NCBI RefSeq assembly: GCF_002563695.1
Contig: NZ_PDJI01000004.1
Span: 992,001-1,056,000, forward strand
DNA: 64,000 nt
Reading direction: 5' to 3'
DNA from: Georgenia soli
Lineage (GTDB): Bacteria; Actinomycetota; Actinomycetes; Actinomycetales; Actinomycetaceae
The notes under the pieces are model-generated. The model saw only the letters and a program-made list of their open reading frames with translations. It did no database searches and was not told where the DNA came from. A program made the position numbers and the translations under genes. Shown piece after piece: positions 1 to 9,379 of this stretch (within the stretch, counting starts at the first letter, position 1; each line of letters starts with the position of its first letter).

Positions 1-827
1 ACCCCGCCCACGAGGACGAACCCGCCGATGAGGGCGGCCTCGACGACGTACTTGGGCACGGCGTTGAGGAACCTGATGTTGCTGCGCGCCCGGGTCGACC
101 GTTCCCGGGCGTCGTGGACGACGCCGGCGACCTCGCCGAGCTTGTTGCGCAGCGTGATCTCCTTCAGCGCCGAGACCATCTCGGTCATCAGCGTCGCGAC
201 GCGGAACGAGTAGCGCAGGTTCACCTTGCCGGCGGTGACCGCCTGCCGGGAGATCCCGAAGTAGAGCACCGCCGCCACGAGACCGAGGTAGGCGAGGGTC
301 ACGCCCGCCGTCACCGGCTGGGCGACGACCAGCACCACGAGCACGGCGACGAACGTGGCGGCCTGGGCGGGCAGCTGGGCGGCCGGCAGCAGCACGCCGG
401 AGATCGTGTTGGCGATGCCGACGTCGGCCAGCCGGACCAGCTCGGCGGAGTTGCGCCGCAGCCGCTCCGTCCAGGGTGCGCCGATGTAGGCCTCGAAGAG
501 GCGGTCGCCGATGACGAGCTCGTACGCGGCGAACCGGCGGGTGGCCGCCCACTGCAGCGCGAGCGCGAACACGCCCTTGAGGACGATGAGGCCGCACACG
601 AGCAGCAGCACGGCGACGTACGCGTCGTCGGCGACCGTGCCCACGAGCGGCAGCGTGAGCGGCCGCTGCTGGATCATCGGCGCGAGGGTGAGGGCGATCA
701 GGCCCAGCGCGGCGATGTCCAGGAGCGCGAGCGCGGAGCTCGCCACCGTGTACACGGTGAGGAACCGCTGGGCGCCCGGGGGCAGCAGCGGCATGAGCTG
801 GCGCAGGGTGGCCCACAGCTGTTTCAC
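1..827 (-). CDS. ABC exporter, membrane domain (truncated by window start)
   Basis: The reading frame starts at GTG 827 and runs open to base 1, giving about 275 residues with no ATPase domain yet. Hydrophobic helices (for example residues about 18-42 and 60-80, then a pair near 135-175) and the succession of charged intracellular loops fit the type IV ABC exporter transmembrane domain (MsbA/PglK-like). The GTG overlaps the TGA of the upstream glycosyltransferase by 4 bp, so the two are translationally coupled. Next to glycosyltransferases, a lipid-linked glycan flippase is the likely role; this is inference. The nucleotide-binding domain should lie beyond the left edge. Confidence 0.8.
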   Translation of the reverse strand, partial: MKQLWATLRQLMPLLPPGAQRFLTVYTVASSALALLDIAALGLIALTLAPMIQQRPLTLPLVGTVADDAYVAVLLLVCGLIVLKGVFALALQWAATRRFAAYELVIGDRLFEAYIGAPWTERLRRNSAELVRLADVGIANTISGVLLPAAQLPAQAATFVAVLVVLVVAQPVTAGVTLAYLGLVAAVLYFGISRQAVTAGKVNLRYSFRVATLMTEMVSALKEITLRNKLGEVAGVVHDARERSTRARSNIRFLNAVPKYVVEAALIGGFVLVGG

Positions 828-2491
828 GGCGTTTCCTCCGCCCCGAGGACGACGGCGTCGAACCGGGGCCGCACGGCGGCCCAGTCGCGGTTGTCGACGG
901 CCCAGGCCTGCGCGGTCCGCGCGGCGTCGCCGGCGTGCGGCTCGGCCCCCGCGGCGATCACGCGGGCCGCAGCCTCGTCCGGTGTCGTGACGACCCAGTC
1001 CCTCGGGTAGAGCTCGGCGGGGCCTCCCCAGCCGGCGAGGTCCGGCCAGTCGCGGACCACGGGCAGCGCACCGCTCGCGACGCCCTGGAGGAGGGACACG
1101 TGCGCGGACTCCTGCAGGCTCGTGCTGAGGATGACACCGACCTCGCGCAGGGCGCCGGGCACGTCGTCCGTGTGACCACGGACCTCGACGGCCCCGCCGG
1201 CGGCGTCGATCCGTTCCTGCACGCGGGCGAAGTACTCGCGGGCCTCGGGCCACGGCTCCGACGGGGTGTCGGAGCCGATGAGCAGCAGCCGCCACCTCTC
1301 GTCACGGGCGCGCAGCCGGTCGAGCACGTCCAGGGCCCAGGCGGGGTCCTTGACCATGCGGTCCCAGCCGACGAGCGCGACGGTGCGTGCGGCGTCCGGC
1401 GTCTTCTCCCGGCGGCAGGCGGCGAGGTCCGCGCGGTTCGGGACCACCGCGAGACGGGTTCCCTCGACGGCGGGAGCCGTCCGCCGGACGACGTCACGGA
1501 AGGCCGGGGAGATGAAGACGGCGTCGTCGACGGCGGACCAGTCGGTGAGCATCGGCAGCGGTGTGAGCGCCTCGTAGCGGTGGACCCGCGCGACAATCCG
1601 GGCGTCCAGGCCCTCCAGCAGCGACACCCAGGCGAGGGCGCGGTGGCCCCACTCCACGAGGATCGTGTCCGCCCAGTCGAGCGTCTCTGCGACGCTTTCC
1701 GGCACGGGGAGCCGCTCCCCCGTGGTCCCCCGGCGGAGCCGGGCGCGCGTCAGCTCCTTGACGTCGAGCTGGTTCCCCAGCCCGCGGACGTCGTCCAGGT
1801 CCAGGGTGCGCACCTCGAGGCCGTCCGTGCCCCGGTAGTCGGCGACGATGTCGCGGACGAACGTGAAGTTGCCCGCGGCGACGACGAGCAGCCGGCGTGT
1901 CCGGGTGCGGGGCCGCCGCGCCCTGGGCGCGGGGCTGGCGCCGAGCCGGGCGAACGCCCGCGACGCGCGGAACGGCGCCATGAAGTCGTCCGGGGCGGCG
2001 AGCAGCGGGGATCGCCGGGCACCGAAGTGCCGGGAGGGGTGGAACGCCAGGGAGAGCGCCTCGAAGAGCCGGAGAGCCGCCCGGTCGAGGTCGGCGTGCT
2101 CCGCCTGACCACTGTCGCGGAGAGCGTCGGCGTCCAGCGCGTCGGCGCCCAGCGCGTCGTCGGCGAGAGCGAGGGCACCGCGGATGCAGTCGTCGAGGTC
2201 GGCAGGCTCGTGCCCCGCGGCGAGCTCGGCGAGCGCCCGGGCGGCCGCCAGCTCCGCCCGCCTGGCAGGCGCACGCTCGGCGCGCTCGGCCGTGGCGAGC
2301 ACGGCGGCCGCCTCCCCCGGCCGGCCCCGGCCGAGGAGCAGGTGGCCCGTCCACCGGGCGCGTGCCGCGGCGGAACCGTCGGGCGCCGGCAGCCGCATGC
2401 TGGTGCGCACGGCGGTCGTCAGGAGCCGCCGGCCCACGGGGTTGCCGACGACGGCATCGAGGGTCTTTCCGGTCAGGCTCATCGTCGTCAT
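824..2491 (-). CDS. glycosyltransferase, GT4-like C-terminal domain
   Basis: The 555-residue protein has an Ala-rich helical N-terminus (about 1-190), then a two-Rossmann glycosyltransferase region. RLLVVAAGNFTFVRD (near 205) looks like the first strand of the acceptor domain; VALVGWDRMVKDPAWALDVL (near 385) and the LLLIGSDTPSEPW stretch look like the donor domain. A late stretch (STSLQESAHVSLLQGVASG) matches the E-rich nucleotide-sugar loop of GT4 enzymes. ATG 2491 was chosen because it begins MTTMSLTGKT after the intergenic DNA; ATG 2482 is an alternative. It lies 73 bp after the previous GT4 gene and overlaps the ABC exporter start. Donor and acceptor sugars are unknown. Confidence 0.78.
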   Translation of the reverse strand: MTTMSLTGKTLDAVVGNPVGRRLLTTAVRTSMRLPAPDGSAAARARWTGHLLLGRGRPGEAAAVLATAERAERAPARRAELAAARALAELAAGHEPADLDDCIRGALALADDALGADALDADALRDSGQAEHADLDRAALRLFEALSLAFHPSRHFGARRSPLLAAPDDFMAPFRASRAFARLGASPAPRARRPRTRTRRLLVVAAGNFTFVRDIVADYRGTDGLEVRTLDLDDVRGLGNQLDVKELTRARLRRGTTGERLPVPESVAETLDWADTILVEWGHRALAWVSLLEGLDARIVARVHRYEALTPLPMLTDWSAVDDAVFISPAFRDVVRRTAPAVEGTRLAVVPNRADLAACRREKTPDAARTVALVGWDRMVKDPAWALDVLDRLRARDERWRLLLIGSDTPSEPWPEAREYFARVQERIDAAGGAVEVRGHTDDVPGALREVGVILSTSLQESAHVSLLQGVASGALPVVRDWPDLAGWGGPAELYPRDWVVTTPDEAAARVIAAGAEPHAGDAARTAQAWAVDNRDWAAVRPRFDAVVLGAEETP

Positions 2492-2564
2492 TATGCCGCC
2501 CGTGCGCCCGGTTCCCCGCCGTGGCCGTCGCCGGGGCCCCCTCCCCTCGGGCGATGCGCGGCGC

Positions 2565-3722
2565 TCAGTCGGACGCCGCGAGAACGACGTCGGCCGCCGC
2601 ACGTCCCGCGGCGGCGGCCGAGGCGTGCTCCTCGACCCACGCGGCGAGCCGCCCGGCGTCGGCCGGCTCGGCGCGCAGGGCGGAGACCATGGCCGCTGCC
2701 ACGGCCTCGACGTCGTGGTCGACGGCCCAGCCGAGGTCGTGGGCCCTGATGTCGTCGGCGGCGGGTCCGGTGCCGGCGAAGATCACAGGGGTCCCGCACG
2801 CCAGCGCGGCGTAGATCTTGGTCGGGTAGGCGAAGTCGTAGCCCTGGCCGGGCACGATGCTCACGGCTGCGGCCGCCGCCCCCCGCTGCCAGCGTGCCGC
2901 CTCCGCCGGCGGGACGAGCCCGCGCATCTCGACCGCCCCGCGCGGGAGCGCCGCGGCGAGGTCGGCGATCGCCGGCCAGGCGCTGCCCTGGCCGAGGAAG
3001 ACGAGCCGGGCGTCCGGGACCTGTTCCAGGACGGCGGGCATGGCCCGGACGAAGACGTCGGCGCCCTGCCACTCGGAGGTGGTGCCGGCGTAGACGATGG
3101 TCGGCTGCTCCGTCTCCGCGGCCGACGGGCCCTCGGGCGTGAACACCGAGGTGTCGACCCCGTTGCGCACCGTGGTGGCGTTGTGCACGCCCAGGGCGGC
3201 GAGCCGTTCCCGGACGCCGTCGGAGACGGCGATGACACGACGGGCACCGTGCAGGGCGAGCTGCTCGACCACCCGCAGCACCCGCACCGCGGGGGCCGGC
3301 ATCCGGGCCGCCTCGGCGGCGTCGGCCCACAGGTCCGCTGCGTAGTAGACGTAGGGCACCCGCCGCAGCGCGCAGACGGCACGCACGACGGCACCGGTGG
3401 TCGGGGGCGGCTCGCACACCACGACGTCGGGCCGGGGCGCCAGCAGCAGGCGGAGCAGCAGCGGCACGTCGAAGCTGAGGTACTGCAGGTACCCGCGCAC
3501 GTAGCCGGACCGGTCGCGCAGGACGGGCCAGCGCCTCACCCGTACTCCAGGGGGCCCGGCGTCCGGTCCGGGAGCGCGGACGGTGAGGACGGTGACGTCG
3601 GCACCGCCGCGGGCGAGCGCCTCGCACAGCGCCCGCAGGCGGAAGGAGGCCGCCGCCACCTCCGGCGCGAAGATCCGGGTGGCCAGCACCACGCGCGGGC
3701 GGCCGCGACGTCCGTCAGCCAT
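2565..3722 (-). CDS. glycosyltransferase family 4 protein
   Basis: The 385-residue protein has the GT-B fold. The N-terminal domain starts with RVVLATRIFAPEVAAASFRL, the start motif of WbuB/WcaI-like enzymes. The C-terminal donor domain contains IVYAGTTSEWQGADVFVRA, ARLVFLGQG and the conserved YPTKIYAALACGTPVIFAG loop near residue 320, which binds the nucleotide sugar in GT4 enzymes. It should act on the cytoplasmic membrane face, adding a sugar to a lipid-linked glycan. ATG 3722 overlaps the TGA of the amidase gene in an ATGA, so it belongs to the same operon. The substrate cannot be read from the sequence. Confidence 0.88.
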   Translation of the reverse strand: MADGRRGRPRVVLATRIFAPEVAAASFRLRALCEALARGGADVTVLTVRAPGPDAGPPGVRVRRWPVLRDRSGYVRGYLQYLSFDVPLLLRLLLAPRPDVVVCEPPPTTGAVVRAVCALRRVPYVYYAADLWADAAEAARMPAPAVRVLRVVEQLALHGARRVIAVSDGVRERLAALGVHNATTVRNGVDTSVFTPEGPSAAETEQPTIVYAGTTSEWQGADVFVRAMPAVLEQVPDARLVFLGQGSAWPAIADLAAALPRGAVEMRGLVPPAEAARWQRGAAAAAVSIVPGQGYDFAYPTKIYAALACGTPVIFAGTGPAADDIRAHDLGWAVDHDVEAVAAAMVSALRAEPADAGRLAAWVEEHASAAAAGRAAADVVLAASD

Positions 3723-5869
3723 CAGCAGCGCCGGCCCACCGCGCCGTCGGCGATAGCGCCCGTCCCCCCGAGGGTGACGCGGGCGTCCGCACCGAGGCGA
3801 CCGATCGTGCCGCGCACGACCTCGTCGGTGCAGGTTCGTCGCACGAGCAGCATCGGAGCGCTGTCGTCACCCGCGGACGGTACGCCGCTCAGCGCGTCGG
3901 CGTAGGCCGCGCCGGTGGCGAAGTACGCGTCCGAGGCGCCGTCCGGCCACACCGCGTCGGCGATCGCCGCCGACGTGGCGTACCGGTCCTTCCCCGCGAG
4001 TCGCTGGACCTGGACGGCCGGCAGGGCGCGCCTCACCTCGTCGACAACCTTCGAGCCGACGGCGCCGGTGCCTCCTAGGACGACCACCTTGGCCGGGTTC
4101 AGCCGCTGGAGCTCCAGGCGAGTCGCGGTCGGCAGGCCGCCGGGCTGGGTGAGGTACATCGGCGCGCGCTGCTTCGCTGCCGCGGCGCCCCCGGACAGGG
4201 CGTCGGCGAAGACCTGGCCGGAGGCGAGGTAGACGGTCGAGACCTTGCTCGGGTCGGTCCACATCTTCCGGCCGACCGAGGCGGCCGTCTCGTACCGGTC
4301 GGAGCCCTGCAGCCGCTCGACGGGGGCGTGCGCCCCGAGCTGACGGACCACCGTGTCGCTGATCGCGCCCCGCCCGCCGAGGACGTAGATCTTCTTCGGC
4401 GTCAACCGCTTGAGCTCGACGGCCACCGAGCTCGGGAGACCACCGGGCTGGGTGAGCAGGACCGGACCGTCGGCCACGGTGGCAGCTGGGCCGCCGGCGA
4501 GGGCGTCGGCGTAGTCCTGCCCTGTGGCGACGAAGACCGTGTCCGACCAGCTGTTGGACCAGCTGGACGCCGCCACGCTCGTGGCGTACCGGTTCGAGCC
4601 GGAGAGACGCACGCTGTCGTATCCGGGGTACCTCACCGTCGTCATCCCGGACTGCTTGCCGGCGATCAGGTTCGTCAGCTCGCCCAGCCGGCTGTAGAAG
4701 TACCGGCCCGGGCACGCCGTCTGGCCCACGTCCCGGTGGCCGACGACACGCTTCATCGGCGCGTTGCCGATGCCTTTGGCGGTGCCGGACGTCGTGATGC
4801 CGCTGATGGCGAACTTCCACGCGGTGACCTGGGCGACCTTGTCGAACGCGGCCTTCGGGACCTGGACCTGGTCGTAGTTCCCGATCACCGAGATCCCGAA
4901 GGTGGTGTCGTTCACGCCTGAGGCGTGGGCGCCGATGATCGGGTTGGCGAGGCCGCCGTAGCGTCCCTCCCAGGCGCGTCCGAACTTGTCCACGATGACG
5001 TTGTAGCCGATGTCGCCCCAGCCGCGGGTGACGGCGTGGTACTGGTAGAAGCCACGGATGATCCCGGGAACCTGTCCGGCGGAGTAGCTGTTGCTGCTGG
5101 CGCTGTGGTGGACCACCACGCCGGTCACCTCACCGAGCTGGGGCTTCCACTGCCGGACCGTCTCGTCGGCACCCCAGTCGGCCCGGGAGTAGATCGAGGG
5201 GGTTCCGGGGACGACGGCGGCCGGGACGGCGAACTGGCCGGCGCCGGCGCCGTCCCCGACCACGTCCTGCCCGACGGGTGCGGCGCCGTCGGCAGGGCTC
5301 TGCCCGGGATCGATGACGTCGAGCTGGGGGTCGGTGGGCAGCTCACCCGCCGGCGCCGACAGCGACACCTCGATCGTCTCGGCGTCCGTGACGACGATCG
5401 GCTCGGTCCCTCCGCGGCTGCCCTCGGGCGCCTCGGCGGCCGTGACGGCCCGGGTTATCTCCATGTCCGACCAGTCGGACCATGCCTGACCGTCGTGGCT
5501 GCGGAGGCGCACCGACAGGTCGTCTCCCGCGTCCAGCTCTGCCCAGGTGACGCCCACGACGCGGAGGTCTCCCCCCTCGGCCGTCACGACGACCTCCTCG
5601 GCACCCGCACCCGCGGCAACCGGCTCGTCCATCTCGACGACCTCGGTCTCGGCCTTCACCGGCACGGCGCCCTCGACGGTGGGGTTCTCGCTCGCCGGGA
5701 CAACCGCGCCCGGGCGGACGTCCGGAGCGGGCGCCCCGGCGTCGGCCGACGTGGCGCCCGGGTCCTCCCCCCGCGCGGCCGTGGCCGCCGCGGGCGGGAC
5801 GAGCACCAGCCCCGGCAACGCCAGAACGGCGCCGAGCGAGACGCGCAGAGAACGGGACGAGATCTTCAC
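3722..5869 (-). CDS. secreted N-acetylmuramoyl-L-alanine amidase (PGRP-like) with three cell-wall-binding type 2 repeats
   Basis: The 715-residue exported protein has a signal peptide (1-31, ending AAATAARG), an acidic linker region to about 220, an Amidase_2/PGRP domain (about 225-405) and three CW_binding_2 repeats (about 418-715). Zinc ligands are visible: H254 in VVVHHSAS, and H378 and C386 in GHRDVGQTACPG. Each repeat opens with the family signature (RLSGSNRYATS, RLQGSDRYETA, RLAGKDRYATS) and closes with VLGG-type strands. It should cleave stem peptides from peptidoglycan while attached non-covalently to the wall. The start is GTG with AAGGCAC 7 nt upstream. It heads an operon with two glycosyltransferases and is divergent from a subtilase carrying the same repeats. 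Confidence 0.93.
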   Translation of the reverse strand: MKISSRSLRVSLGAVLALPGLVLVPPAAATAARGEDPGATSADAGAPAPDVRPGAVVPASENPTVEGAVPVKAETEVVEMDEPVAAGAGAEEVVVTAEGGDLRVVGVTWAELDAGDDLSVRLRSHDGQAWSDWSDMEITRAVTAAEAPEGSRGGTEPIVVTDAETIEVSLSAPAGELPTDPQLDVIDPGQSPADGAAPVGQDVVGDGAGAGQFAVPAAVVPGTPSIYSRADWGADETVRQWKPQLGEVTGVVVHHSASSNSYSAGQVPGIIRGFYQYHAVTRGWGDIGYNVIVDKFGRAWEGRYGGLANPIIGAHASGVNDTTFGISVIGNYDQVQVPKAAFDKVAQVTAWKFAISGITTSGTAKGIGNAPMKRVVGHRDVGQTACPGRYFYSRLGELTNLIAGKQSGMTTVRYPGYDSVRLSGSNRYATSVAASSWSNSWSDTVFVATGQDYADALAGGPAATVADGPVLLTQPGGLPSSVAVELKRLTPKKIYVLGGRGAISDTVVRQLGAHAPVERLQGSDRYETAASVGRKMWTDPSKVSTVYLASGQVFADALSGGAAAAKQRAPMYLTQPGGLPTATRLELQRLNPAKVVVLGGTGAVGSKVVDEVRRALPAVQVQRLAGKDRYATSAAIADAVWPDGASDAYFATGAAYADALSGVPSAGDDSAPMLLVRRTCTDEVVRGTIGRLGADARVTLGGTGAIADGAVGRRC

Positions 5870-6057
5870 GGTGGTGCCTTTGCGCTTGGGGCTGTGAACG
5901 CCTCCTCAGCGTCGCACAGCGTCCGGAACCGGCCAAGCACCCACCGTCCGCATTCCGGTGTGTCCTCCGCCACCGGTTGCCGCGCCGCTCGTCCGGGGAG
6001 AATCATTCGTGTATGGGACGGTCCGCGCCAGGAACGTCCGTCGGGGAAGGACCGGCG

Positions 6058-8301
6058 ATGAGAGATCAGCGCAGCCGTACGCGCACCAGCCGAGGGGCGA
6101 GGTGGAGAGGCCGCGGCGCCGCCGCGTTCGCTGCCTCGATCGCCGTCGCCTCCACCGCCGTCGCGCTCCCGGGACCGGCGGCGCAGGCCGCCCCGCCGGG
6201 GCAGGTCCGTGGCCTGATCGTCTCGTACGAGCCCGGAGTGGCTGCGACGCGGTCCCACGGACAGGTCACCGCCGCGTCGCAGGTGCCCGACGTCGCGCTG
6301 GAGGACGCGGGCTCCCCAGGTCTCGGTCTGCGCACCCTTGTGCTCGACGAGCCGGTGAGCGCAGCCGAGGCCCAGGACATCGCGGACCGGTTGGCATCCT
6401 CCCCGCTGGTGCGGTGGGCGGAGCCGGACCACCCCGTCTCCGTCCCCGACCCTGCTGTCGCCGCCGCGGGCGAGCTGGCCGGCAGGGGCGACGGGGACGT
6501 CGCGGCCGCCGCCGTGCAGTACGCCCCGCCGTGGGGACTGGACCGCATCGACCAGCGCACGGGGCTGGACGAGCAGTACCGCTACGGCACCACCGGCGCG
6601 GGCGTCGACGTCTACGTCGTCGACACGGGTGTTCGCGCCAGTCACAAGGACTTCGAGCGGCGCGTGACCGGGGGGTTCTCGGCCGTCGCGGACGGGTACG
6701 GCACCGAGGACTGCAACGGGCACGGCACACACGTGGCCGGCACCGTCGGCGGCGCCTTCTCGGGTGCCGCCAAGACCGTCCGTCTCGTCCCGGTGAGGGT
6801 GCTGGGCTGCGACGGCGCCGGGGCCACGTCCGCGGTGGTGGAGGGCCTCAGCTGGATCGTCACTCACCACCAGGCGGGCGACCCGGCCGTGGTGAACCTC
6901 AGCGTCGGCGGCCCGGCGAGCGAGGCGCTCGACACCGCGGTCCGCGCGCTGGTCGAGGACGGCGTCACCGTGGTCGCCGCGGCGGGCAACGACTCCCAGG
7001 ACGCGTGCACCACGAGTCCCGCCCGCGTGGACGAGGTGATCACCGTCGGCGCCTCGACGCAGACCGACACCGCCGCCGACTTCTCCAACTACGGGAGCTG
7101 CCTGGATCTGTACGCACCCGGCGAGGGCATCCTCTCCGCCTTCCACACGTCCGACACCGTGGGGGCCTATGCGAGCGGTACGTCGATGGCTGCGCCGCAC
7201 GTCGCCGGGGTGGCCGCCCGGATCCTGGAGTCGGCACCGAGGAGCACGCCGGAGGACGTGGCCGCGGCAGTCTCCGGCTCCGTCACGACAGTCGACTTCG
7301 CCCCGGCGGGATCCCCCGACGCGCTCCTGTACGCAGCGGACGACACGGACCCGCCTCCCGCGGAGGAGCCCGAGGTGCTGCTTCCCACCGACGGTGAGCG
7401 TCTGGCCGGCGCCGACCGCTACGGCACCTCGGCAGCCGTCTCCGCCGCGTCGTACGCCCGCCCGGCGCCCGTGGTCTACGTGGCGAGCGGGACGGCCTTC
7501 GCGGACTCGCTGTCCGGAGCGCCGGTGGCCGCCCGCGCCGGCGCCCCGCTGCTGCTCGTCCGTCCGGACAGCGTGCCCGCCCCGGTCGCCAGCGAGCTGC
7601 GCAGTCTCCGACCGGGGAGAGTCGTGGTGCTCGGAGGCACCGGCGTGGTCAGCTCCCGCACGGCGTCCGAGCTCGGCAGGATCACCGGCGCCTCCGTGAG
7701 CCGCCTCGCCGGCGAGGACCGGTACGCCACCTCGGCGAGAGTCTCCGCCGCGTCCTACGGGCGGGACGTCGACGTGGCGTACGTCGCCGCCGGGACCGGT
7801 ACCGCAGACGCCCTCGCCGGAGCGCCCGTGGCCGGGTCCCCGAGCGGCGGCCCGATGCTGCTCGTCGGTCGTGACCACGTACCGGCCGTCATCGCGCAGG
7901 AGCTTCGCCGGCTCAGCCCCGAACGCGTGGTCGTCCTCGGCGGGACGGGCGTGGTCAGCTCCCGCACCGCGTCCGAGCTCGGCAGGATCACCGGCGCCTC
8001 GGTGAGCCGCCTGGCCGGCGCCGACCGTTACGCCACCGCGGCCAGGATCTCCGCAGCGTCCTACCGGCCGGACGTCCCGGCGGTCTATGTCGCGAACGGC
8101 ACGGCCTTCGCCGACGCCCTCTCCGGCGCGCCGGTGGCCGGCATGCACGAGGTTCCCGTGCTGCTGGTGACCCGCGACACGATCCCAGCGGCCGTCGCGC
8201 AGGAGCTGCGGCGCCTCAGCCCCGGGCGAGTGGTGGTCCTCGGCGGGACCGGCGTGGTGAGCGAGCGGGTGGCCGACCAGCTCGACCGCTACGCCGGCTG
8301 A
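6058..8301 (+). CDS. secreted subtilisin-like serine protease (S8) with three cell-wall-binding type 2 repeats
   Basis: The 747-residue preproprotein has a twin-basic signal peptide (to about A45, AAQAAPPG), an I9-like prodomain (about 50-125), an S8 catalytic domain (about 155-425) and three CW_binding_2 repeats (about 440-747). The catalytic residues are D189 (VYVVDTGV), H222 (NGHGTHVAGT) and S376 (SGTSMAAPHVAG), with oxyanion N311 (AAAGNDS). ATG 6058 was preferred to the in-frame ATG at 5977 because GGGGAAGGA lies 6 nt before it and a signal peptide follows directly. The wall repeats match those of the divergent amidase, which suggests both enzymes dock on the same wall polymer; the proteolytic substrate is unknown. 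Confidence 0.93.
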   Translation: MRDQRSRTRTSRGARWRGRGAAAFAASIAVASTAVALPGPAAQAAPPGQVRGLIVSYEPGVAATRSHGQVTAASQVPDVALEDAGSPGLGLRTLVLDEPVSAAEAQDIADRLASSPLVRWAEPDHPVSVPDPAVAAAGELAGRGDGDVAAAAVQYAPPWGLDRIDQRTGLDEQYRYGTTGAGVDVYVVDTGVRASHKDFERRVTGGFSAVADGYGTEDCNGHGTHVAGTVGGAFSGAAKTVRLVPVRVLGCDGAGATSAVVEGLSWIVTHHQAGDPAVVNLSVGGPASEALDTAVRALVEDGVTVVAAAGNDSQDACTTSPARVDEVITVGASTQTDTAADFSNYGSCLDLYAPGEGILSAFHTSDTVGAYASGTSMAAPHVAGVAARILESAPRSTPEDVAAAVSGSVTTVDFAPAGSPDALLYAADDTDPPPAEEPEVLLPTDGERLAGADRYGTSAAVSAASYARPAPVVYVASGTAFADSLSGAPVAARAGAPLLLVRPDSVPAPVASELRSLRPGRVVVLGGTGVVSSRTASELGRITGASVSRLAGEDRYATSARVSAASYGRDVDVAYVAAGTGTADALAGAPVAGSPSGGPMLLVGRDHVPAVIAQELRRLSPERVVVLGGTGVVSSRTASELGRITGASVSRLAGADRYATAARISAASYRPDVPAVYVANGTAFADALSGAPVAGMHEVPVLLVTRDTIPAAVAQELRRLSPGRVVVLGGTGVVSERVADQLDRYAG
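7643..8016 (+). repeat. near-identical DNA repeat inside the subtilase wall-binding region
   Basis: About 66 bp starting at 7643 recur at 7949 (306 bp, or 102 codons, later) with only a few substitutions. Both encode the VVSSRTASELGRITGASVSR boundary between consecutive cell-wall-binding repeats. The near-identity at DNA level points to a recent internal duplication or gene conversion. Confidence 0.85.
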
Positions 8302-8355
8302 CCTGCGCCGGACGCCACACCGAGGACCGGCGCCGTCAGCTGGGGCCCGACGACG

Positions 8356-9378
8356 TCACACCCGGACGGCGTTGGCCTCGCGCGCGGAGTCGAGGAGGGC
8401 TTCGACGACGGTGAGGGTGTGGACGCCCTCGGCCATGGACACGGCGGTGGTGGTGGGGGTGTTGGTGCCGTGGATGGTGTCGCGGAAGTTCTCCTGCTCC
8501 ACGCGCAGGGGTTCGCGCTTGTTGATGGCGTAGCGGATCGAGTCGCCCTCGGAGACGCCGCGGAAGGTGGCGACGGCGTCCCACTGGGTCGCCACGGTGC
8601 CGTTGGCGTAGAAGGTCAGGTCCCCGGCGACGGTGTCCGCGACGAGGGCGCCCTTCTCGCCGGTGACGACGGTCTGGCGCTCCTTGCGGGGGGAGAGCCA
8701 GTTGACCATGTGGTTGACGATGATCCCGTTCGCCAGGCGGCCCACGGCGACGACCATGTCCTCGTGCTCGCGCCCGGAGCGGTGGGTGACCTGCGCGGAG
8801 ACGGACTCGTAGGGGGACTGGGCGAGCCAGGCGGTCAGGTCCACGTCGTGGGTGGCGAGGTCCTTGACGACTCCGACGTCGCTGATGCGGCCGGGGAAGG
8901 GGCCCTGGCGGGAGGTGGCGATCTGGTAGACCTCGCCGAGCTCGCCGTCGGCGATCCGGCGGCGCATCTCCAGCAGGGCCGGGTTGCACCGCTCGACGTA
9001 GCCGACGGCGCCGACCAGGCCGGCGGCCGCGAAGGCGTCGGCGACCCGCTGCCCGGCCTCGGCGGTGTGGGCGATGGGCTTCTCCACCATGGTGTGCACC
9101 CCCGCCTCTGCGAGGGCCAGGGCGACGTCCTCGTGGTAGATCGTCGGCACCGCGACCATCGCCGCGTCCAGGCCGGCGTCGATGAGGGCGTGCACGTCGG
9201 GCAGGACGGGCAGGTCACGGGCCACGCCGAACTTGTCCCCGCCCGGGTCGGCGACCGCGACGAGGTCCATGCCGGGGGTCTCGCGGATCACCCGGGCGTG
9301 GTGGCGGCCCATCGACCCCAGCCCGATCAGCCCCATCCGCAGCGCCGGGCGCTGCGGCGTGCTCTCGCTCTGGGTCAT
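8356..9378 (-). CDS. Gfo/Idh/MocA oxidoreductase, UDP-GlcNAc(A) 3-dehydrogenase-like (WlbA/WbpB-like)
   Basis: The 340-residue protein has an N-terminal Rossmann motif (GLIGLGSMGRHHARV), the family EKP signature (MVEKPIAHT) and the stretch DVGVVKDLATHDVDL, typical of enzymes that oxidise C3 of UDP-GlcNAc or its uronate with NAD(P)+. It is last in a three-gene set, one base after the aminotransferase stop and preceded by an O-antigen-type acetyltransferase. That order (acetyltransferase, aminotransferase, dehydrogenase) fits synthesis of a 2,3-diacetamido-2,3-dideoxy sugar. Whether the substrate is the neutral sugar or the uronic acid cannot be told here, because no UDP-GlcNAc 6-dehydrogenase is in the window. 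Confidence 0.88.
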   Translation of the reverse strand: MTQSESTPQRPALRMGLIGLGSMGRHHARVIRETPGMDLVAVADPGGDKFGVARDLPVLPDVHALIDAGLDAAMVAVPTIYHEDVALALAEAGVHTMVEKPIAHTAEAGQRVADAFAAAGLVGAVGYVERCNPALLEMRRRIADGELGEVYQIATSRQGPFPGRISDVGVVKDLATHDVDLTAWLAQSPYESVSAQVTHRSGREHEDMVVAVGRLANGIIVNHMVNWLSPRKERQTVVTGEKGALVADTVAGDLTFYANGTVATQWDAVATFRGVSEGDSIRYAINKREPLRVEQENFRDTIHGTNTPTTTAVSMAEGVHTLTVVEALLDSAREANAVRV

Positions 9379-9379
9379 G

